Source of the DNA: Brugia malayi
Lineage: Eukaryota > Nematoda > Chromadorea > Rhabditida > Onchocercidae
Direction of reading: 5' to 3'
Assembly (NCBI RefSeq): GCF_000002995.4
Contig: NW_025062478.1
Coordinates: 8,904,001-8,968,000 of the forward strand
Length of the DNA: 64,000 bases
Each line of letters begins with the position of its first letter. The stretch's first letter is position 1. Below are positions 42,701-53,400 of this stretch, in pieces. Under the pieces are notes generated by a model that did not search any database, was not told the origin of the DNA, and worked only from the letters and a program-made list of their open reading frames with translations. The position numbers and the translations under genes are program-made.

Positions 42701-45603
42701 CTTACACGATAAACACTACGGCCTTCTTTATTTCTTCCGATACCGATGCGAACAAAGCATCCAATCACTGTTTTGTTGAAAAAAGGTGCATGAACAATTC
42801 TAGAAATTTTGAAACGAGATAAACGTATCCTTGCTAAGTCAGCGAGGCAATTCACCTGTAAAAGATGCAGACATAAATATAAGTACACTTAACAGAAGGC
42901 ACTTCACACTGCAATAAATTTGTCACTGATGATATTAATGATCTATTAATCTGAATTACTCACACCAATAATGATGAATAATTAAAATCTTTCAGTAATT
43001 TGGTGGAATTTTTACAAATTTTATTTAAGGAATACTTACATAAAATTCGTTACCGTTAGTTCATCTACACCAGCAACTATAATGATCCAACTGAATAACT
43101 AGTTTACCCTATTCAAAGAAGTGTCAAATTCCTTTAAATAAAAAATTGTAAATTTTTTATGTTAATACTTTCAAATACATAAAACGGTATGTTATGGCGC
43201 GAAACTAATGTGACTCACCTCTCTCTTTTTTTCTGGTGATGGACTACGAGTTCTACTTTTACTTGTACTCCTACTTGTAGATCTACTGCTCGAGCGACTT
43301 GACGAGCTGGAACTCTTTTCATAATCATCATCGCTACCATCATTCCCAAACACTTCATCAATATCCAGTTCTGACTTATGTGACTGTGTCTTTTTCTTCT
43401 GAGCAGCTGGAATCAAAAAACTCAATCTGTGAAATTCTAATCTAAACCGCTCCATGAACTGCGCAGATTGCTATAGAAAACTCTACATTAAAAGATGAAA
43501 GACACCAAGTAATTTGAAAAGATGTCCGTTATGAGCACAGATAACAAACCTTCTTGTTTCTCTTTTCTTCGACTAACAAGATCAGCCATTGCATTCTTCT
43601 GTTTCTGCTTTTTCTGAATTTCTGATGGACGTTGAAATTCATCGTATTCCTCGCTGTTATCTTTGTCATCGTTCGTAAAACCAGAATGCAAAACTGCTGT
43701 AAATTTGAAATATAAGCATATTTCTTTGGAGACGTAATAGAAGTCAATCAGAAGATATACTCTATGACTTGACTCTTGAATCATAATTCGCAACGTACTT
43801 ATTTAAATTTACAAAATTTCAGTTCTATCTCTTCTTATTCCATTCTTTCTATTTGTTTCAGCTTATCGTTTTTTTATTAATTGCTATAATTTGATGTGAC
43901 CCATTTTCACCTAAACATATTCGTCCCTTTTCCCATTTTTTTTCAAATGAGTCTAATCACACCAGTGTATCCAATTTTTATTAAACATTATAATTTAGGC
44001 ACTTTCGTCGGAAAAATTTCAATACCTGCACCAATTTGATTTATCTTATTGTTATTTGTGAAGAAAAAAAATTTTCAATAACTCAAAAGATTTACACACT
44101 GAGGCCTCAGTATATCAAATTATACCATTTTTCACTGAATGATTTTACTCTCTCCAAACAGTTTAATCTTTTTATATAATTAATAAACTACCTACCCACA
44201 CTTCCATCTGCACCATTTCGTTCATCGATGTCACTTTCAACGATCTTTTTTTTACCTGCAATAATTTAGAGATGAAAAAATTTCTTTGCTTTGATAAATG
44301 AAGCATGAGATCATTCGTTCGTAACAAAACTCATACCATCTTTCTCTCGTTTCTTTTCTTTTTCCTTCTTTTTCTTATTTTTTTTTGACAAACCTGCGAT
44401 GTCTTCTTTTTGAGCTTTAATTTTCTTCTGGATTGCATGCCTAAAAATGTGTTCACAGTTACAACCGTGTATAAAATACTCATTCTTCTTTATTAGAGCC
44501 ACGAATAACATAAATAGATGTATTAATAGAATAGCTTACCTTCTCAACGCAACTGAAAAATTTACACCAGCTCTAAAACTAACTGAAAATTCCGAAAGTC
44601 AAATACCTAGCGCGTAAAATTTCTCGTTGCTCAACACGTTTGAAAATTTCAGCCTCACGATCTTTTTCTGTCATTTCTTCTAATCGACGCCGATCTTCTT
44701 CATCCAAGAACATATCATCATCGTATTCATCAACTAACGACTTCTACAATCATTACTTCGTGATAGCTGAATATGCTGCTATCTCACTTAACTTTTCTTA
44801 AACACTTAACATAAAACTGGATCAACTATTAAACACTATTACATCGATTTACGAATAAAATCATAAGGCCATCTTCCGCTTACCCTGTCACTGTCGTCAC
44901 TGCTATCTTCGTCGCTATCAGTCTGAGCACGAGTTTTTTTGCTCCGACCTTTAAGTTTTTTATCAGTTTTACGTTTTCTACTGCTTGTCGCAGCTTCTAC
45001 ATCAGAATCCGAATCTTCTTCTGATGTACCTGAAGAACAATAAGAAGTTTGTCTTTGGAATGTGTAGATTACAAGAGAATATGAATCATTGACTAGAATC
45101 CAGAATAAATTCCAGCAATGTTCCTACTAGACAATATCAGTAAATCATTCTGTCTTTATCGATAATCGTTTATACAATTGCTTCAAGAGGTGAATTCACT
45201 GAACCTACCACTCTCGATCACTTTTTTGTTTTGATTAGTAGCACGAGTGGAACGCCTTGCTTTTGTTTGTCTATTATCCTCATTATCCAGATTCAATTTA
45301 CCTTTTGCTGATGATTCCTGAAGCATCAAGAATATCTGGTTTTAAATATATATATATATATATATCAAGCATAAACATCACAAGAAAAAAATTAAAGGAA
45401 TAAAACAGCATGAAAAATAGATACAGAAGAAATCTTCCTCTAAATAACATCATTTCATTTTATGAGCATTAGAACGTTACTCGTAAACAAGCTATTTTAA
45501 TTACCTTAACTTGTTCATCGCCAGACGAAGCAATTCGTTTCATTTCGATGTCCGATATCGAATTAGCGTCTTCACCTGATACATCATCACTTTTACTGCT
45601 CAT
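27701..45603 (-). CDS. rtf1: RTF1, Paf1-complex subunit (Plus3 domain)
   Basis: Seventeen exons join in phase to 709 aa, close to the roughly 710 aa of animal RTF1 (length from memory): 45505-45603, 45209-45317, 44884-45029, 44607-44743, 44337-44440, 44196-44255, 43550-43696, 43219-43406, 42706-42855, 42301-42483, 41782-41877, 41470-41547, 29364-29450, 29026-29175, 28688-28763, 28118-28282, 27701-27855. The N-terminal half is acidic and Ser/Lys-rich, with an SR-type run before residue 330. The Plus3 domain spans about 331-450 (landmarks [50 protein letters not shown]). Then come the conserved helix KAPLNYAL, the coiled-coil stretch around [27 protein letters not shown], and the family C-terminus LSLEDYKRR. 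Known role: a nuclear elongation factor that supports H2B ubiquitination and binds phosphorylated Spt5 through Plus3. Intron 12 is about 12 kb and contains another gene. Confidence 0.96.
29588..29656 (-). other. Unplaced exon-like segment in RTF1 intron 12
   Basis: Between a TTTCAG acceptor (just above 29656) or a second AG (exon from 29639) and a GTGAGC donor, this segment reads in one frame as [20 protein letters not shown] and MKL, ending in phase 0 like the real exon 12. Its entry phases (2 or 1) do not fit exon 12, which ends in phase 0, and animal RTF1 has no residues here. It could be a rare alternative exon or cryptic sites. Confidence 0.25.
30652..30882 (-). other. 76-codon ORF of unknown meaning
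   Basis: The ORF opens on TTG, not ATG, and lies in RTF1 intron 12. It has a mixed, protein-like composition (charged, with three Cys near the end) instead of the Lys/Phe/Ile bias of chance ORFs here. An internal CTTTCAG could be an acceptor that makes the last 51 codons a terminal exon. I do not recognise it and found no partner exon. Confidence 0.15.
34918..34990. repeat. TAG/GGT-type trinucleotide repeat
   Basis: Imperfect array of TAG, GTAGTAGT, GGTAGTAAT and ATTGGTGG units inside RTF1 intron 12. Confidence 0.75.
36538..37254 (+). other. Candidate two-exon reading frame, function unknown
   Basis: A GTTACAG acceptor precedes 36538 and a GTAATG donor follows 36714. That segment is open in one frame (landmarks [15 protein letters not shown] and [14 protein letters not shown]), entering and leaving in phase 2. 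The next good acceptor, CTGTTTAG before 36963, opens a second segment in the matching phase that stays open to a stop at 37252-37254 (97 codons with the stop, rich in Leu/Ile/Pro). Joined, they give about 155 codons without a stop, but there is no start exon and no family match I know. It is about 1.2 kb upstream of the MARVEL gene on the same strand. It may be chance: an ORF of this length is not rare in this window. Confidence 0.2.
38391..38414 (+). other. Possible trans-splice acceptor before the MARVEL gene
   Basis: CTTATCAG ends at 38398, 16 bases before the ATG at 38415. A second candidate, CTTTACAG ending at 38208, would leave a leader of about 200 bases. Spliced-leader addition is typical of nematode messages; which site is used is not known. 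Confidence 0.35.
38415..40442 (+). CDS. MARVEL-type four-pass membrane protein
   Basis: Five exons join in phase to 255 aa: 38415-38563, 38853-38991, 39352-39534, 39887-40000, 40260-40442. A hydrophilic N-terminus of about 75 residues (acidic, then Pro/Ser-rich) leads into four membrane segments: about 77-105 ([18 protein letters not shown]), 118-142 ([17 protein letters not shown]), 160-180 ([19 protein letters not shown]) and 196-216 ([18 protein letters not shown]), with a short cytosolic tail. The [18 protein letters not shown] opening is the MARVEL pattern seen in CKLF/MAL/physin-like proteins, which act in membrane trafficking or apposition; which subfamily is not clear. The whole gene lies antisense within intron 12 of RTF1. 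The start is the only in-frame ATG before the first donor. Three introns are phase 0 and the first is phase 2. Confidence 0.83.
40502..41047 (-). CDS. Uncharacterised 181-codon ORF in RTF1 intron 12
   Basis: This is the longest uninterrupted reading frame in the window. It starts at a true ATG (41045-41047) and ends 60 bases beyond the MARVEL stop, on the opposite strand. The first 50 residues are Phe/Leu/Ser-rich (T-rich DNA, possibly one membrane segment); the rest is mixed, with [20 protein letters not shown] and similar stretches. On a rough independent-base estimate at about 68% A+T, fewer than 0.01 ORFs this long are expected by chance, but T-rich DNA lacks stops and weakens that argument. 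No splice sites are needed, no family is recognised, and it could also be the MARVEL 3' UTR read backwards. Confidence 0.2.
   Translation of the reverse strand: MKSGLSVFISFHFPKFFFLSFYFLLFSLHCIITLKSWSFLESFFFAFTVTFNECSHNLFQKLQKLNLNCTVNQEWKNIFFSNKGFNMYGTFQEKKNTIGRIDKITAENIQNHLFRIQSVTDLICINFRQLSLNFKKCHSFLLLSWTLNHGMEEKVGIIRPKNLLLSFRAINLEYLKIFIPD
45347..45364. repeat. TA microsatellite
   Basis: Nine TA-type units in RTF1 intron 1. Confidence 0.85.
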
Positions 45604-45619
45604 TGTTAAAACTGCAACG
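45604..45619 (-). other. rtf1: Trans-splice acceptor of RTF1
   Basis: On the - strand CGTTGCAG is followed by only eight bases (TTTTAACA) before the RTF1 ATG. No cis-spliced coding exon upstream is needed. This spacing is typical of spliced-leader addition in nematodes; it is inferred, not shown. Confidence 0.6.
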
Positions 45620-46556
45620 AGCATTACTACCACATCAAAGTAAATTTGTATGTGTAAGGATACATAAAAATTAACATTATACTTTTATGTCACTACCATA
45701 AATAAATTTGCACTTGCATTTATTTGGTAACTAAGAACAACTAAGGCAAATTAATCATATTAATTAAAATGCGCACACGATTCTCATCCGCAATACACAT
45801 TTTAAATTTAAGTATGTTTCACTATTTCTTGCAAAACTTAAGTGATTTAGATTCGTTATAGAGTAAAAAAGATGTAATGATTTTTAAGCCTAGAAACCTT
45901 GCAAATAACAAAAGAGATTGCAGAGTCAGCCAAGACAATGATGCTTAGCCTTGATGAGAAGTATAAAAATTGACAGCAAAAGTTCAATAAATCCAGATAT
46001 TGGTCACAAATAAACCTGAAGCGAAAGAGTAACACTGCTTAGCAAACGTGAAAAAACATTTCCATTGAGGCAGTACTTCTCCTTATCCCAAACGTAAGTA
46101 AACACACATACACAAGTAAAACCATGACGGAAACCCATCTCCACAAAATTATTTGCATATCCTAACACTTCGGTTTGTGAAAACATCTATCTCATAATTT
46201 CAAATTGCTGCTAATATCTTCCCGTCGACACGTACGTATTTTAGAAAGTTATGTTGCCTCCCATTGCACGTACAGATGCATTTTCCTGCAGTTATGTAGG
46301 CACTTTGAAAAGTTAATTTTCCGCCAAATGCAATTACATAAGCACGTAACTATACCGACGTTATATTCGACGTCAACTTTAGTTGAACTAAAATAATGTG
46401 CGTGCAAATTAAATTTTATTCTTCATATATAATACGTTAAAAAATGAAGAGATTACACACGTAGTTTATAGAAAGGTCAAATCCGTCCGTAGTGCAAACG
46501 TAAAGGTCAAGACGAATTGCAGTAACTTTCACCGACCTCATTGTTTCATAGGAGAC

Positions 46557-46772
46557 ATGTACCTTTGGCATGGAAGGGTTTCATTTCTTCACTGTCTGTA
46601 CCACATTTACGCCATCTGCGTTATGCACCTTAAGGGTCATCCGCCCGTCACTATGGTGCAAGTTCCCGGCTATACGGACATCGAAGTCATCTCTTCTATT
46701 CTCAGCCAGAATCAGTTTCAGTTAATTCTGGCTCATGAAATAAGCGCTGCAATGAACTGGCAGCGCTTATAA
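46557..46772 (+). other. GC-rich 71-codon ORF with two hairpins, unknown
   Basis: A true ATG at 46557 opens a frame of mixed composition (MYLWHGRVSF... ending SAAMNWQRL). Base use is unlike the surrounding DNA. Its 3' end carries two successive inverted repeats: AGCCAGAAT with ATTCTGGCT, and ATAAGCGCTGC (46740-46750) with GCAGCGCTTAT (46760-46770), the latter covering the stop codon. It may be a small gene, a structured RNA, part of the RTF1 promoter, or transferred DNA. I do not recognise it. Confidence 0.25.
46740..46770. repeat. Perfect 11-bp hairpin
   Basis: Arms 46740-46750 and 46760-46770 are exact complements around a 9-base loop. A 9-bp inverted repeat lies immediately before it. Confidence 0.8.
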
Positions 46773-47475
46773 TTTGAGGTTCTCGTTCTTCTCTGTTTTT
46801 CCCTTCCGACATTATTCCGAAGATCCGAACTTTCTTCCTTTTCAGTCTAGAATGTCCCAACTCTGCCCATAAACTTCTAATCCACAGTTTCTTTCACAAA
46901 AAACTCGAAGTTCACCGTACCTATCCATAGCTTTCTCAATGATTTTATTTAAATTAATTTTCAGCAAGAGAATATGATTCCTTCCTTCCTTCCATTATTA
47001 TACATAGTTCGAAATATCATTCCTCTCTCTCTATGTGTTCATAATTCAATAGCCAATACTTTCTCATCTTTCACTTCTTCAGTAATACTTACTAATTGAT
47101 TACAATTAAACTTTCGAATTTTACATAATTTGCATATCAATGATAACAGAACGAGTGATAACAACAAAGAAATATCAATTACTATATGTACATATATGTA
47201 TGTATAACTATATCAACATGAGATCACGTCAAAAAATCACAAAAGGCACGTTACGATCATTGCATGATTGCGGCACGCTATCAAACGTTTCTCCAAAATT
47301 CTCGTTTCCTGGAAAAAAAAAAGAAAGTATTTCTGTTTGTGTGTCATGCGAGAGAGATCGTAAAATAAATGAAATTCAAATGAAATTAGTATTAAAGCTA
47401 TGTTTCATTAACTTCAACATATAATAATCACTAAGTTAACTCATTTGTTAGCGAATAAGAAGCACTTGAAATCAT

Positions 47476-50400
47476 TCATAATTTGGAATATACCTGAGTA
47501 AGTGCTTCTAATAAGGTAGTTCCTTGTAGACTCGATGTAGATGCAGTAAGGAAATGCTCATCGGCAACACCTAGTAGACGTTTTGCTTCACGTAAATCAT
47601 CACGAAGATGATTTTGTCGTCTAATAATTAAATTAACTCGTTTATCCATTAGTAATGAATGCTGAAAATATGAAAATTATACACATTATATATATTTAGA
47701 ATTCTTTCAAGAATATCCGAGAATAAACCCATTTAACAAATGCTTACCTTATTTGAAGAATAAGTCCGTGACACTTCGAACAGTCGCCTTTTTGAAAGTG
47801 ACCCTAAAAATTTCAAATATAAATTCAAGTTCTATTTAGACTTCAAGAAAAAAAAAAAAAAAACATTCAAGGGTCAAAAAGTTCGGAAATCTCGTATTCT
47901 TGATCGCTTCATTTCTCACATCACATTAAGATGAAGAAATTTTATTAAGCTGATTTACCATAATTTTTGACAACATCCACACCAGTTGCACTTTCATAAC
48001 CACTACTAGCCGAGAAACTTTCCCGATTTCGAGGTCGATTAGAACGAGGTGATAATAAGGTCAACAGGGGTCGACTATAAATTGAACCATTTTCGTCGCT
48101 ACCATGGCCTGACGAATATGCTCCCGTATCCTGCTTTGCATCAGTTACCTAAATTTAAACCATCTGGTAACCATTATTCATTCAATAATCTAATTAATAA
48201 TGCAAATAAAAAGGAGACAATAATTGTTTAATTACTATTTTAGAAGTCACTCATTCAATTCATGCCTGATAATTATAAAAAAGAAAAGAAAGAAAAATAT
48301 GCCATGGAATAAGGTGAAGGTACAAAAGTTGTCGTCCTTTGATTGGCATCACTTGAATTTCGTCTTTCAATAATGCGTTTACTGCAATAAATTACCAAGT
48401 ACTACCAACTATCAAGGTTATCTTGTAATTCTTCTGGCGGAATGGTCACACGCTCTGAACGCCTCATAAATTAACTTCGTTAGCCTATCCTATCCACGGT
48501 TGATTTAACCTTGGCTAATAATTATGTAGAACAGCTTTTCAGCGCCCGCAATAAGGTCTTGCAGAATGATTAATATTGCGGAAGTTGAAATTTCTAAAAA
48601 ATTTTCAAGATTGCAATTATTTTGTAAAAGATTAACTTTGTTCAAAAGGATTACCCTTTCTTAGCTTCTTTTTTAGAATCCAATGAATCACGACGTGAAC
48701 TTTTGTTTGTAAAGTATTGCAATGGCGTACGTTCCAATAACATTGGCTGTTTTTCGGGAGAAACTTTATTTTCCGCAGTTCGTCGTGGTAGCTTACTTTT
48801 CGTCAGTGCTTCGGATCGATTACTATAAAAAAAGACAGAGTGCTACACACTATATAATAGTTGTCTCAATGAGTCACCTTTAATGGTACTTTAAGAAACC
48901 TACTTCTTAGCAAGACAATTGTTTAACGGATGTGTACTGGATCGTGGTACTGTTGTGGTACTACTCATTGGAATACTATTGCTATTTTTCATGATGACCA
49001 TTGATTGATCCAATAAAGGTGGCGGAAAAGTACCGCTTTTCAGCTGGTTATTCTCATTTGTGTCCTGTTTCTCAATTGTTTTTAGAATAGCAAATGAGTT
49101 AGGTTGTCCATAGCCACCGCTACTTCCTGATGAAAGCTGAAGAAACAAGCAAGAAATAAATAATAAAATTAAAATATGTTCTAAAAAATGCCGTGGCTCG
49201 TTTTGGAACCTTCCCGGAAAAACTTAGTTAAACAAGGTCTCGTGAAAAAGCTGAAGGTAAGATAAAAATGAAATATTGGTGGGTGAATGTATACTTCCAA
49301 AAAATTATCAAACAACAGTTCATTTCTAAATTTCCGGATTATCACCTACAATATCCGAAATAATGGAACTTTTAACTAACCATACTACTTCTGCAACAGC
49401 TTAATGGAACAAGTTTTTTCTTCTTCTTCTTCTCATAGGTTTCTGTAAATTGGAGCATTTTTTCTTCTGTATAAGCTTCCGGTTTCATTATTCCTCGATA
49501 AAATCCCGATAATGAACTATCACTTTCCGATATATTCTACAACAAATCATTGATGTCATATTTGGTTTTTTGAGGTTGTTATTCTATGATTTATTACTTT
49601 TACTATTCATGTTTTTTTTTTTTTTTTTTTTTAGTTATTTTTTCCTTTCTCAAAGTTAAGCGCATCCGCTGATTTTTAATGAAAAATTTTTAACTTGAAG
49701 ATACAAAATCATTTTACAAAAAATTTGTACGGGTGGTATCTCAAAAATTTAAAACAAAGATCTTGAGGAAAATAAGTGAAAATAATTGGTGGAATTTTTT
49801 CTTCAGATGTTGACCATGAAAATTTAATTAATTGTTTTATATTTTCATCTTTTATCACCTTGAATCAGTGTCAGTTCGAATTAAATGATCGAGTTAAATT
49901 TGCAATTTATTTATCGATGAAGAGGGGAAGAAAAAAAAGAATGAGATGAGGAAAGAGAATCAGGAGGACAGATCCGTAAATTTAATGTTTTATCTGCATG
50001 TCAGGTACTATAAGATGTCATTCTTAATTAATCACATTTAAAATTTCTCTACCCTTCTTCTAAATTTTATTTTATGACATTTGATCAAGATTTGGATACA
50101 AAATTGAAAACTGGTTTCACTGATTTCTGATAATGGGTTTCAAATTTAAATTAATTTTTATACATCCAGACGTCTGGTTCATGCTTTTACAATAATTTAA
50201 ACTTCGCATTCAAAATCCTTTCCCGAGTTTTTTAAATTAATTCGGCCAATTGTTCATCTTGTTTGATAACTTTGATTCAATGGAAATGGTTTCTTTAACG
50301 ATCACATAACTATAAATTATACTATCCAACCAAAAATTTACTTTTAAGCATTTAGAACTTTCTGCAAGAAATATTATTCATTTGCATCCATTAAAACAAA

Positions 50401-53400
50401 CAGTTCTGTTAAATTATTAACAATAAATTGCACTTTTTTCCGTAACTAATAGTTTTGACAAATGTTTACAAAATTATTTGTTTTTCAAATCCATTTCATA
50501 ACTAATTAGAACAGTCAATAATTAACAGAACTGTTTGTTTGTTTTATTGGCTGTTCAAATTAGCTATAAACTGTTGTCTGGTACAAAATATATTTTGGAC
50601 TCATGCGTACTTGTCACTAAAAACTCAATTGCAAATTCTAAAAGTCGTGGAAATAAAAAATTTTCGAAATATTAAAATATTTCCAAAGATTTCTAGCATA
50701 AAGTGAAAAACATTTTAAAACAAAGTAAAAGATCGAAGAAAACTTTAATTTATCTGGTCCATGGTCAATTTCCTGAAAGAGAAATTTCAAGAAACGAAAA
50801 AAATATGCGAATTTATTTTCTCAGAAGTTCTCTATGCTTGGCATAGTATGACATTGACAAGAGTAAAATTTTTTTTAAAAAAATTAAAATTCTACCTTCC
50901 CTTAAATATTTGCTTATTAAAAAGAAAATGGGAAGAAAAAAACGCTACTGTAATTGCATAAATTTAGACAATTTATTATCTAAACTATAGTAATTAAGAT
51001 TTTTGATTAAAAACAGATGGCAGTAATTTCTTCAAAAGATAGGAGGCAGAGATTTATTGCAAAAGTATAATTGATACTAAACAAACTTTCCCAACGATGC
51101 ATACTATCACTAATAAATCTACGTATATCTTTCTTGAAATTCAAATCAAGCAGTATCTCTTTCTGCAATTTTCCACCGTAACAAATAGAGATACATTTGA
51201 TATTAGGCTTAATCTCCTAGTCAATGGAAATATATGTGACATTAGGCCTAACCTCTCATAAGATTATCATTTGGTCCTAAACTTTATCAGCCATTTTGTT
51301 AAACTTCAAATATGTTTCCACTGATTTTAAGATCCTCTTTATCAAATTAAACACGCATAAGAGTAGCAATTTTCTTCTCAATTGACTGCCTATTGAGATG
51401 TACAAATTTACAGTGGTTTAAATTGTTTTCATGCACCAAATGATTGCTAATTATACGATAATTATACCCAGAAATTTTGTGATCAACAATAATCGGGAGA
51501 ATGGAAGTGTATATAACAATAAGTCAACAAATTCTCTCATCGAATAAACAAGAGTGAATTAATAAATGCGATCATAAAGTTTATTTATTTAGTAGTTCGA
51601 CTATCGATCTATTTCTCTGCTATTTTTTTATCAAATAGCAAGCATGATTATTGATAATTGTTGACAGTTGTTCACATTAACATCCTTTTGTTTACTTATT
51701 CTCTTAGCAACTTGAACAATCCATTTGCTTTGTTTACAGAAACTTCGTAAGAGAAATGTAACGTCGATTTTATAATTTGAAAAACTTAATGCTAACCTCA
51801 GAGTGGATTTCCGATAAATCATCATTTAATCGTGAAAGTATTTCATGTGAACGAATGGAACTGATACTAGCAGCCATCGCTCGTTCTAAATCGTCGTCTT
51901 CCACTTCCTGAAAGCAAGAGATAATGAATTGATAATGAATAATAAAGAAATTAAAGTATTAAGAGAAATAGGTGATAAATGCAAGAAATAATGAATGCTT
52001 AAAATTCTTCGCTCAATAATACGTAACAATTAAATATAACAAACGCAGATTACAGGTGAACGTTTTTTACGTGAAAAGCATTGCTAGATATTACGCTAAA
52101 AGTGATTTCTAATCAATGGCTTAGTTCTTTTACTGCGCACCTGTCTGAAAAATTAAACAAAATATAAACAAATAATACAAACATTTTCGGATGCACTTTT
52201 TCCGGATGTTGAAGCGGAAATTTTATCCAGACTAAGAATACTCAACGGCTGCTGAAGAGTGCCAATATTTTGAAAAGACTCTAGAAATTGTTCGGTGGTT
52301 GGTAGGCTCCGCGGTGAATGACATCCACTGGCTTCTTCGTCATCCTCCAAAATATCATCCAACTGTCGCCGACAACCATACTGTTGCAGATTCTCCATGT
52401 CTATGTCATCTTCGTTACACTGCACACAAACACTAATCTAGAAATTAGATTTCAGCTAGTACCAAACTGTACAGCAATAAATAGATTATGAATTAGCAAT
52501 TTGCAAATGTGATTAAATAGGTAATTAAGTTCTTAAACCGATAATAAATACCTGAAATGTCAGCAGAAATAAATTCAGGATTCAGAATGATGATGAGCAG
52601 CCATTAAATTATTACTAAGCCTTAACAATAATGGACTAATGAAGTGACCAAATGTGATGTGTGAAGAAAATGTGTAATTGAGCAAATAAGAAACCTTGGC
52701 AGGTTGAGAATAGCTGCTTTCCTGAGTATCTTTGATCCAGTCTAGGATCATTTTTCGTTTCGCGGAATCAATTGTATTTCCATTTGTCCTTCGTTTTGGC
52801 TGTTGTTGTTCAGCAGTCGGTTCTATTCTGCAAAACTGGATTGAACTTCAAACAATTCTAAAATTTAATTGTCAAATTTCAGAAATTAATTTGTAAAAAA
52901 TAAAAGAAAGTAAAGGTTCATAGCTTCAATTAGATCAATTTTATTTAATTATAAGACCCTTCTTGTCTTAGCCTTTTATCCAAACCTGGAAATGAAACTA
53001 TTTTCCATTATAAACATGAGTAATTACACAGTCCTGGCCACTTATCTCTTCAATTTGTGTTTTGAGATAGGTTAAGGTTGAAAATTTAAGTAAACACATG
53101 AATATTCAAGTGGCAAATTTAAGTTTTTTTCTTCCATCGTGCTAGCTTATGGTACCAAAGGTCTTGAAATAAAAACAAAATAGAGTAGCTAAGCCTGCTG
53201 AATAACTTACCATGATCCCAACAAGTATATTACAAAACCCTCAAGGTTAAATATCTTCTAGTTGATCTGTTAAAAATAAAATTGTATTAAAATTTAAAAG
53301 TTCAAAAAGATGAACCTAACAGATGGTCCAAGGAAAATGACCGTTTCGGCGCATGATTGCTCTGAACTCGAATTACCTTCACTATTTGTAGCTAGACGTC

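Larger units (their letters stand above)
45620..47475. other. Spacer between VAB-8 and RTF1
   Basis: Both neighbours are on the - strand, 1.87 kb apart, wider than usual operon spacing. The left part is AT-rich and likely holds the RTF1 promoter and the VAB-8 3' end. From about 46480 to 46780 the DNA is clearly GC-richer and holds a 71-codon + strand ORF and two hairpins. Confidence 0.55.

Noticed and set aside
43529..43793. Two overlapping - strand ORFs of 72 and 101 codons
   Set aside because: The central part of one is RTF1 exon 7; the other frame and the extensions are shadows reading into introns.
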